From Sphingosinicella sp041621755 (GTDB taxonomy: Bacteria > Pseudomonadota > Alphaproteobacteria > Sphingomonadales > Sphingomonadaceae), in NCBI GenBank assembly GCA_041621755.1, contig JBFKAE010000134.1, positions 1-8,354 of the forward strand: a stretch of DNA of 8,354 nt, given 5' to 3'. Below are positions 1-5,109 of the stretch, one piece after another. The position numbers and the translations under genes were made by a program. Position 1 is the first letter of the stretch. Every line of letters begins with the position of its first letter. The notes under the pieces are model-generated. The model searched no databases. It was given only the letters and a program-made list of their open reading frames with translations, and had not been told where the DNA came from.

Positions 1-1
1 C

Positions 2-39
2 GATTTCGAGATCATTCGACAAGATTTCGTGATCCATCG
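2..39 (+). repeat. Imperfect 17-bp direct repeat with 21-bp period
   Basis: Copies at 2-18 and 23-39 both begin GATTTCG and continue with GATC, matching at 14 of 17 positions, with four bases between them. Two 17-bp half-sites repeated every 21 bp is the geometry of AraC/XylS-type operators, and two helical turns puts both on one DNA face. Binding by such a regulator is inference; the repeat itself is visible. Confidence 0.4.
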
Positions 40-62
40 CGCTGACGACCGGGTTACCTTGC

Positions 63-78
63 TGGCCGAAATCTTGTT
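63..78 (+). promoter_or_regulatory. Degenerate -24/-12 (sigma54-like) promoter
   Basis: TGGCCG (63-68), five bases, then TTGTT (74-78). The GG at 64-65 lies exactly ten bases from the dinucleotide at 76-77, as sigma54 requires, but that dinucleotide is GT rather than the nearly invariant GC. The case rests on alignment to the much better element at 7704-7719: the two share GCTGGC, CGAAAT and TTG, with a one-base deletion and a one-base insertion that cancel and preserve the spacing. It could be weak or dead. Confidence 0.35.
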
Positions 79-155
79 ATCAGTCCGGGTTCAGAAAAGC
101 GGGCGATGCGGACCTGCCCCAGGCAAATGGGGTTGGGGAATGTGGAGAGGCAATG

Positions 156-179
156 CATTATTTGATAATCCCGTGCGGC
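156..179 (+). repeat. Leader block shared with the phenol hydroxylase leader (copy 1)
   Basis: This block matches 7778-7802 at 22 of 24 aligned positions with one extra base (7782) in the second copy. Both contain ATTTGATA and GTGCGGC. It lies 47 bases before the SDR start codon; the other copy lies 17 bases before the phenol hydroxylase start codon. The indel and the differing frames argue that DNA or RNA, not protein, is what is conserved. Confidence 0.5.
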
Positions 180-226
180 TATGTGCGTCCGGTGTGTGTC
201 AGGGACCGGCTGGAGCTTGATCACCC

Positions 227-973
227 ATGCCGCTGACTGGGAAAATCGCGCTCATTACAGGTGTTTCGGGTGGTGTTGGGTCTGCGGTTGCGAGGTGGCT
301 CGCGGATCAGGGTATGACTGTAATTGGAACATATAATGGAACCGTTCCGGCGGTTGATGAGAGCGGGAAATCGGGTGGGCAGATTCATTTTGTGCAGCTG
401 GATCAGCGCTCTCCCGCATCGATCGAGGCGCTGGCGGAGGTAGTCTCGCAGCGTCATGAATGCCTTGACCTGCTGGTAAATAATGCGGCCTGGAATGTAG
501 GAATTCCATTCAATGATCTCGATGGGTTGACACCGGAACTATGGGATAAGGTGCTGGAAACCAATTTACGCGGACCGTTTTTGATGGCTCGTGCGCTCGC
601 GCCGCTGCTCAAGGCGCACGGACGCGGTCGTATCGTGAATATTTCGTCCGTCGCGGGTGTCGCGCCGATGGGAAGCAGTATTGCTTACGCCTCTGGTAAG
701 GCCGGGCTCAACCACCTCACCCGGTGTCTGGCCGTGGCGATGGCGCCCGACGTGGCAGTCAATTGCATTGCTCTGGGGCTAGTGGAAAATACCAAGATGG
801 CCAATCGATCGATGAACCAAGATGGGCAGAAGGCCCTGCGTAAGAACGTTCTGCTGGGGCGCAATGTGCAGCTCGACGACGTGTGCAGTCAGGTTCTGAC
901 ATTTCTGAATTCCACATCAATAACGGGCCAGACTGTCGTGATTGACGGAGGAATTGTGGCGGCGCTGCACTGA
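227..973 (+). CDS. SDR family NAD(P)-dependent oxidoreductase
   Basis: A classical short-chain dehydrogenase/reductase of 248 residues, the usual family length, expected to be a cytosolic NAD(P)-dependent alcohol or ketone oxidoreductase. The nucleotide-binding motif TGVSGGVG is at residues 11-18, the NNAG-type motif appears as NNAA at 85-88, and the catalytic residues are Asn113, Ser141, Tyr154 and Lys158 (YASGK). The C-terminal SITGQTVVIDGG is typical. The usual PG after the sixth strand is replaced by LG (IALGLVENT). The ATG at 227 fits because the Rossmann strand begins at once; GGAG at 212-215 is a slightly distant ribosome binding site (11 bases). The hydrolase gene starts 41 bases after the stop on the same strand, so the two are probably cotranscribed. 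Substrate cannot be read from sequence; the setting suggests an aromatic or ring-derived intermediate. Confidence 0.93.
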   Translation: MPLTGKIALITGVSGGVGSAVARWLADQGMTVIGTYNGTVPAVDESGKSGGQIHFVQLDQRSPASIEALAEVVSQRHECLDLLVNNAAWNVGIPFNDLDGLTPELWDKVLETNLRGPFLMARALAPLLKAHGRGRIVNISSVAGVAPMGSSIAYASGKAGLNHLTRCLAVAMAPDVAVNCIALGLVENTKMANRSMNQDGQKALRKNVLLGRNVQLDDVCSQVLTFLNSTSITGQTVVIDGGIVAALH

Positions 974-1014
974 GCCGAAAAATACCAATCCATCACACAA
1001 GCGGAGAAAGAATA

Positions 1015-1764
1015 ATGGCAACCGAACAACCTTACGAATATCAGGATGGAGATGTTACCTGCAAAGGCGTGCTGGTGCTGCCCGATGGCGACGACAAGCG
1101 GCCCGGCGTGGTCGTCTTCCCGGATATTGCCGGGGTCAGTACCCATTCCTTGGGCCGCGCCCACCGGCTTGCGGATGAGCTTGGCTATGTTTCGCTGGTC
1201 GCGGATGTTTATGGCAATGGCGAAGTGCCGGGCTTGCCCGACGCGCATGGGGTCGTCGCCTCGTGGATCTCGCGTCCCGGCGATCTGGCGACGCGGTCAG
1301 TTGCCGCAATAGAAGCGCTGGAAGCCCATCCGCGCTGCAATGGCCGGATTGGCGCGATCGGTTTCTGCTTTGGCGGTGCGGCCGTTCTGTCCGTTGTGCG
1401 GTCAGGCCGCAGCAATCTTCGTGCCGGTGCAACATTCCATGCCGTTCTTGGAACACCCGAGGGAGCCATCCCGGATAAGGCCAAGGCCAGTTTGCTGGTA
1501 TGTCACGGCGCTGATGACCCCTTCGCGGGCGATGCTGCACTCCTGGGCATGGTGGAGAATATCAAAGCAACGACATTGGCCGAGTTCTTGCGCGAAATGG
1601 CGGATGCGAGTGTTGACTGTCAGGTCATCGCCTATGCCGGGCAGGTGCATTCCTTTACGATTCCGGATGCGGACAAGTTTGGTACACCCGGCGCGCGTTA
1701 TGACAAGAGGACCGATGACCGGTCATGGAAAGCTCTGGTCAGCTTTCTTGACGAAACACTTTAG
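1015..1764 (+). CDS. Dienelactone hydrolase family protein
   Basis: An alpha/beta hydrolase of 249 residues. The nucleophile elbow is GFCFGG with Cys118, the cysteine nucleophile typical of dienelactone hydrolases. The acid is probably Asp168 in HGADDPF and the base His212 in GQVHSFT, giving a complete Cys-Asp-His triad. The N-terminus lacks a signal peptide, so the protein is cytosolic. Classical members open dienelactone to maleylacetate in the modified ortho pathway, but many homologues have other substrates, so the reaction is not assigned. The ATG at 1015 is preceded by GGAG at 1003-1006, eight bases away. It follows the SDR gene by 41 bases and probably shares its transcript. Its stop codon overlaps the stop of the antisense IS5-type transposase remnant, so an insertion arrived at the very end of the gene; the ending FLDETL looks intact or nearly so. 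Confidence 0.9.
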   Translation: MATEQPYEYQDGDVTCKGVLVLPDGDDKRPGVVVFPDIAGVSTHSLGRAHRLADELGYVSLVADVYGNGEVPGLPDAHGVVASWISRPGDLATRSVAAIEALEAHPRCNGRIGAIGFCFGGAAVLSVVRSGRSNLRAGATFHAVLGTPEGAIPDKAKASLLVCHGADDPFAGDAALLGMVENIKATTLAEFLREMADASVDCQVIAYAGQVHSFTIPDADKFGTPGARYDKRTDDRSWKALVSFLDETL

Positions 1765-2042
1765 GTCACCGACTGGTTATGCCGCAACCATATCCTGATG
1801 GACGCGAGTTGGACTGAGGCGAGGTAGTTGTCGGCGCGCTTGTCATAGCGGGTGGCGACGGCGCGGAAATGCTTGAGTTTGCTGAAGAAGCGCTCGACGA
1901 GATTGCGATATCGATAGAGGAACGGGCTGAACGCCGGGATGCGTTTGCGGTTGGGCATCGGCTTGACGCAGGCCCATGCGCCGCGGGCCGCCAGGGTCGC
2001 GCGCATCGCATTGCTGTCGTATGCGCGGTCGCCGATGCTCTG
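1761..2042 (-). pseudogene. IS5-family transposase, 3' fragment
   Basis: Read on the minus strand, the frame gives SIGDRAYDSNAMRATLAARG, then PMPNRKRIPAFSPFLYRYRN, LVERFFSKLKHFRAVATRYD and RIWLRHNQSVT. This is the C-terminal part of an IS5-type DDE transposase: DRAYDSN holds a catalytic aspartate, and the ERFFSKLKHFR segment includes the final catalytic glutamate of the Y-(2)-R-(3)-E-(6)-K signature. The C-terminus looks native. The N-terminal two thirds are missing: the reading meets a TAG at 2043-2045 exactly where IS3-type sequence begins. It is non-functional, and its stop overlaps the stop of the dienelactone hydrolase gene on the other strand. Confidence 0.85.
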
Positions 2043-2191
2043 CTACCTGAATTCTGGACCGTTTCGAGTTAGAGTTTTCCGCCGTAGACATCCTTGGCTG
2101 GACGAGGAGTTACGGCATGAAGGAATCGAAGTTCACGGACGCGCAGAAGGCGTTCGTCATCAAGCAAGGTGAGGAAGGCACGCCAGTTGCG
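2041..2191 (+). mobile_element. IS3-family element, left-end fragment
   Basis: From about 2041 the sequence has the look of the left end and leader of an IS3-type element (CTGAATTCTGGACC near 2047-2060), followed by its orfA at 2117. It abuts the truncated IS5-type gene at the left and stops abruptly near 2191, ten bases before the AraC stop codon. The right end, most of orfA and all of orfB are absent. The exact left tip is uncertain, as I could not align it to a reference element. Confidence 0.7.
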
Positions 2192-2227
2192 GTTGAACCA
2201 CTAGTTCGTCTGGCGGTGCGTGCCTGA
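2117..2227 (+). pseudogene. IS3-family orfA, 5' fragment
   Basis: The reading begins MKESKFTDAQKAFVIKQGEE and goes on GTPVA, matching the N-terminus of the orfA helix-turn-helix protein of IS3-family (IS407-like) elements. The usual continuation (EICRKAGIS and so on) is lost after codon 25, near base 2191; the frame then runs through unrelated sequence to a TGA at 2225-2227. The tail overlaps the 3' end of the antisense AraC gene. No functional product is expected. Confidence 0.8.
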
Positions 2228-3094
2228 ATCCGGCCCGCTATTTCGCGTGGCGATGAATTTCGTTGGCGAGATACCGAATGTCTTGCGGAACATGGTGATA
2301 AAGGAACTGGCGCTTTCATAGCCAAGATCCAGCGCAATCGTTTGTACAGCATCACCATCGGCCAGACGCTCTAGCGCCAGCAATATATGTAGCTGGCGTT
2401 TCCATCGCCCGAAGGTCATGCCTGTTTCAAGACTCATCAGCCTGAACATGGTGCGCTCACTCATGCCGACCCGGCTGGCCCATTCAGCTGCAGTCAGCCG
2501 GTTGCTGGAATCCTGCATGAGCTCACGTGCAATTCTGCGTAACCGGGGGTCCGATGGCATTGGCAAATTAAGGCTGTTAACCGGGGATTGCATCAATTCG
2601 TCGAGGATCATGGCCGTCAGGCGATCATTTCGCTCATTGACTTCATAATACAGCGGAAAAGTTGAAAGACGGCCAATTAGTTCGCACAATAAAGGTGAAA
2701 TGGGAATCGTTCCGCACTGCGCCGGTAATGGCTGGCAGACCCCCGGCTCAATAAACAGGACGTAAAGCGATACATTTCCAGCGCTTCGCATCCGGTGTAT
2801 CGCCTCGCTCGGTATCCAAAGGCCGTTAGCGGATGGCACGATCCACAAGGCATTATCCACTTCGCAGCTAATAAGGCCCCGCAGCGGCACGATAAGTTGT
2901 GCTTTTCGATGGCTATGGCGGGACTGAACCTTATCCTTCGTCACAATTTCCAGATTAACTGCGGATATGTCTCGTGGCAGCCCGTCAGGATCGAAATCCC
3001 ATTCCTGCAGTTCGGCAGGGGAAGTCGGCACAGCAAAATTTTGCCGCACCGATTTTTCATTATTTTCGATCTTGAATGGATATAACTCGGCCAC
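2201..3094 (-). CDS. AraC family transcriptional regulator
   Basis: A 297-residue regulator with an N-terminal cupin-like sensor domain (about residues 40-120; RHSHRKAQLIVPLRG and GLWIPSEAIHRM) and a C-terminal AraC DNA-binding domain with helix-turn-helix units near 201-220 (AAEWASRVGMSERTMFRLM) and 251-277 (IALDLGYESASSFITMFRK, FGISP). The WIVP and GLWIP motifs resemble NimR-type members. I chose the GTG at 3094 because GGGAG lies nine bases before it within a purine-rich stretch; in-frame ATGs at 3151, 3190 and 3259 have no clear ribosome binding site and would add 19 to 55 residues. It is divergent from the monooxygenase gene at 3562, which it may control. The stop lies about ten bases from the IS3 junction, so the last dozen residues may be altered, but the DNA-binding domain is complete. 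The inducer is unknown. Confidence 0.88.
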   Translation of the reverse strand: MAELYPFKIENNEKSVRQNFAVPTSPAELQEWDFDPDGLPRDISAVNLEIVTKDKVQSRHSHRKAQLIVPLRGLISCEVDNALWIVPSANGLWIPSEAIHRMRSAGNVSLYVLFIEPGVCQPLPAQCGTIPISPLLCELIGRLSTFPLYYEVNERNDRLTAMILDELMQSPVNSLNLPMPSDPRLRRIARELMQDSSNRLTAAEWASRVGMSERTMFRLMSLETGMTFGRWKRQLHILLALERLADGDAVQTIALDLGYESASSFITMFRKTFGISPTKFIATRNSGPDSGTHRQTN

Positions 3095-3259
3095 TCTCTC
3101 CTTCTCCCATTCCGGTACTGAGCTCCGGTTTTTGGTATAATGCAAACTCATCGACTTCGCGCAACCGCAGTGCCGATGGAGAACATCCATATGGCAGTTT
3201 AGCAGAATATTTTGACAGTGTATCGAAATCTTGACTGCGGGATTTGCGCTAAAACACAT

Positions 3260-3561
3260 TCACAGCACCGCCTGACCGGCGGGGCGGGCGCAAGCCCGAG
3301 GCAATATTAAGCAGAAAACCTGCTTGCAGCTGAATAATAATATACTGGTTGATGGGATGTAAAACCTGAAGGATGTGGCTGTAAAATCGCGATATTGGTC
3401 GATGTGTTGCGCTGAATATAGAGCGCGCAATATAGATCTGCATCATTTTTCAAATTTCATCATCCGTCATCGGGATTTTTATCAGAATCCGCAGTCGAGA
3501 GTATTCTCGGTTCGCCGGTGATGTTTGGCAAAGATTACAAATCGGACCATGGAGCCCATTT
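3260..3561. promoter_or_regulatory. Divergent control region between AraC gene and monooxygenase
   Basis: An AT-richer stretch than its neighbours, with no credible gene. It separates the AraC-type regulator from the monooxygenase gene and should carry at least the latter's promoter. Visible structure is a tandem 14-bp direct repeat at 3409-3436 and a short dyad, CGAGA/TCTCG, at 3496-3509. I could not assign -35/-10 boxes with confidence. Confidence 0.5.
3409..3436 (+). repeat. Tandem 14-bp direct repeat
   Basis: GCGCTGAATATAGA (3409-3422) is followed directly by GCGCGCAATATAGA (3423-3436), 12 of 14 identical. It lies 126-153 bases before the monooxygenase start, in the region divergent from an AraC-type regulator, so it is a candidate operator; the 14-bp period is shorter than the classic 21. 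Confidence 0.45.
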
Positions 3562-4722
3562 ATGAAAGCGTCCCTTTCCAAAGAATTGATTGAACGCGCC
3601 CGAGCGATGATACCGACGTTGAAGCAGCGTGCCACAAATGATGAAATGGAGCGTTGCGTTTCCAAAGAGACTGTCTCCGAAATCAAGAATGCTGGTTTGA
3701 TCGGCGTTATGAAGCCTGCAAAATGGGGCGGTCATGAACTGAATCCTATGGTGTTTTCCGAGATCGGCATGGCTCTTGCCGAAGGGGACATGGCGGTTGC
3801 CTGGGTCTATGGTTTGTGGGCGAACCACGCCTATCATCTGGCGTTTTACGATAACCAGGCGCAGGCGGATGTGTGGTCCGATACAGATAAAGAGCCGATT
3901 ATTTCCTCGTCCTATTCTCCGGCAGGCAAGGCGATTAAAGTGGACGGTGGGTATCAGCTTTCAGGGCGTTGGAAATGGTCCAGCGGATCGGCGCATTGTG
4001 ACTGGCTCCTGCTCAGCAGTTTTCCTTCCGACAAGCCCGGCGAAGTTGTCTGCTTTCTTGTTCCGCGCAAAGATATATCGATCATCGATACGTGGTTCGT
4101 TACCGGGCTGAAATCGACCGGCAGCAATGACATTGTGGTGGAGGATGCTTTTGTCCCGGAATATCGCGGGTTGGCCTTTTCCGATCTGTTCAAGGGCACG
4201 AGCCCGGGAACGAATGAGGGGCCGCTCTATAAATTGTCGCCGATCACGGTTTTTTACAGGGTTATCACCTTGCCGATGATTGGTGCCTTGCAGGCAATGG
4301 TCGATGAATTCGTGGTCACCGGTGAGGCCCGTTCGACCTCCTCCGGGCCGATAACGGAAAATCCCGATGCATTGTTGGCGCTCGGGCAGGCCATTGGTGC
4401 GGTGGAAGAGATGAAGCACGTCCAGCGTCAGACCTTCGAAAGGCTCATGGATCTTGCTGAACGCGGCGAGACGGCGTCGATTTCGGACCGTATGCGCTAT
4501 CGTTACCAGTCCAGCTATGTCGCGGAAACCTGTGTCCAGAATGCCAAGGCGCTGTTCGAGGCAACGAGCGGCCTGGCGATGATGGAAGAGGCCACCAGCA
4601 CAGGGCGGATTTACCGCAATCTTATCAGCGCCCGCCAGCATATCGGTTCGCAGTACAGAAAATATGCGCGCACGCTCGCCGCAGACCGCTTCGGGGCTGA
4701 ATCGAAAGACATCATGCTTTGA
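3562..4722 (+). CDS. Flavin-dependent monooxygenase, oxygenase subunit (acyl-CoA dehydrogenase fold)
   Basis: A 386-residue protein of the acyl-CoA-dehydrogenase-like group D flavin monooxygenases (HsaA, HpaH/C2 type), which use reduced flavin from a separate reductase to hydroxylate phenolic rings. Diagnostic segments are SGRWKWSSGSAHCDW (134-148), the match of the SGRW-SSG-DHCDW motif of HsaA-like enzymes, then TWFVTGLKSTGSNDIVV and a helical C-terminus (GRIYRNLISARQHIGSQYRK). The glutamate base of true acyl-CoA dehydrogenases is not evident, supporting a monooxygenase, although automated annotation may say acyl-CoA dehydrogenase. GGAG at 3551-3554, seven bases before the ATG, supports the start. 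It stands alone, between a divergent AraC gene and a hairpin, with no flavin reductase in the window, so the partner must be encoded elsewhere. The substrate is unknown; a phenol or hydroxylated aromatic is likely from context. Confidence 0.85.
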   Translation: MKASLSKELIERARAMIPTLKQRATNDEMERCVSKETVSEIKNAGLIGVMKPAKWGGHELNPMVFSEIGMALAEGDMAVAWVYGLWANHAYHLAFYDNQAQADVWSDTDKEPIISSSYSPAGKAIKVDGGYQLSGRWKWSSGSAHCDWLLLSSFPSDKPGEVVCFLVPRKDISIIDTWFVTGLKSTGSNDIVVEDAFVPEYRGLAFSDLFKGTSPGTNEGPLYKLSPITVFYRVITLPMIGALQAMVDEFVVTGEARSTSSGPITENPDALLALGQAIGAVEEMKHVQRQTFERLMDLAERGETASISDRMRYRYQSSYVAETCVQNAKALFEATSGLAMMEEATSTGRIYRNLISARQHIGSQYRKYARTLAADRFGAESKDIML

Positions 4723-4731
4723 ACTGCCAAT

Positions 4732-4770
4732 CCCCGGAATCTCTTCAAGGAAATTGAAGAGATTCCGGGG
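4732..4770 (+). terminator. Perfect 17-bp-stem hairpin after the monooxygenase gene
   Basis: CCCCGGAATCTCTTCAA (4732-4748) pairs without mismatch with 4754-4770 around the five-base loop GGAAA. It starts nine bases after the monooxygenase stop, where a terminator is expected. No T-run follows on either strand, so it is not a textbook intrinsic terminator; it may terminate weakly or protect the 3' end of the message. Confidence 0.65.
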
Positions 4771-5109
4771 GGCTTGGAGGCACTTTCCCCATGGTCAGTG
4801 CGCATAATTCAGTACGTCTCTTGGCTGTCAGGGCGCACCGCCTTGGCGCAGAATTGGGGTGCCTAATGAATGGTGCACTGCACTTAGCTCAGTTTGTCAG
4901 AATCCCGATAGAAATTGGCGGAAAATGGACGTTTGGTCGGGCGATACTTTGGTACTGTTACAAGTAGTGAGAAGTAGGATGGATGGTTGCAGGGCGGGGC
5001 GAAGCAAGCCGCTGCAGTTAGCTTGGCCTCGGCGCGCTTCACTTCGTTCTGCCACATCTCGGCCGGCTAGGAATGATTTCAAATAATTAGAATAAATGGG
5101 AGGGATAAA
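4771..5109 (+). promoter_or_regulatory. Upstream region of the TonB-dependent receptor gene
   Basis: I see no gene in these 339 bases. They should carry the receptor promoter, but no -35/-10 pair stands out and there is no -24/-12 element. An 11-bp palindrome (GTGCA-C-TGCAC) lies at 4873-4883. From about 4988 to 5071 the sequence turns GC-rich and looks unlike its surroundings, as if it were a coding or repeat fragment. The receptor ribosome binding site GGGAGGG is at 5098-5104. Confidence 0.4.

Larger units (their letters stand above)
1..226 (+). promoter_or_regulatory. Leader/control region of the SDR-hydrolase unit
   Basis: I see no convincing gene here. A frame is open from the window edge to a TGA at 218-220, six bases before the SDR start, and its first 25 or so codons read plausibly (EIIRQDFVIHRADD), so the tail of an upstream gene cannot be excluded. 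The rest is rich in Gly, Trp and Cys and uses uncommon codons, which argues against coding. The region contains an imperfect 17-bp direct repeat (2-39), a degenerate sigma54-like element (63-78) and blocks shared with the phenol hydroxylase leader (132-138, 148-152, 156-179). The SDR ribosome binding site, GGAG at 212-215, lies at its right end. Confidence 0.45.

Noticed and set aside
29..220. A 63-codon frame ending just before the SDR gene
   Set aside because: The composition is unlike a normal protein and there is no ribosome binding site for its ATG; a tail of a gene entering from the window edge remains possible, so it is mentioned only under the leader region.
2222..2235. CCTGAATCCGGCC resembling the IS3 left-end CCTGAATTCTGGACC, as a possible second IS end
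   Set aside because: It is in direct rather than inverted orientation to the left end and sits inside the AraC coding frame, so it is probably coincidence.
3961..4641. A 226-codon minus-strand open frame inside the monooxygenase gene
   Set aside because: Antisense to a clear coding region, with no family features.
4880..4925. A tRNA-like stretch, TTAGCTCAGTTTGTCAGA, resembling a D-arm
   Set aside because: No matching acceptor stem, anticodon arm or TTCGA-type T-loop follows at the right distance on this strand.
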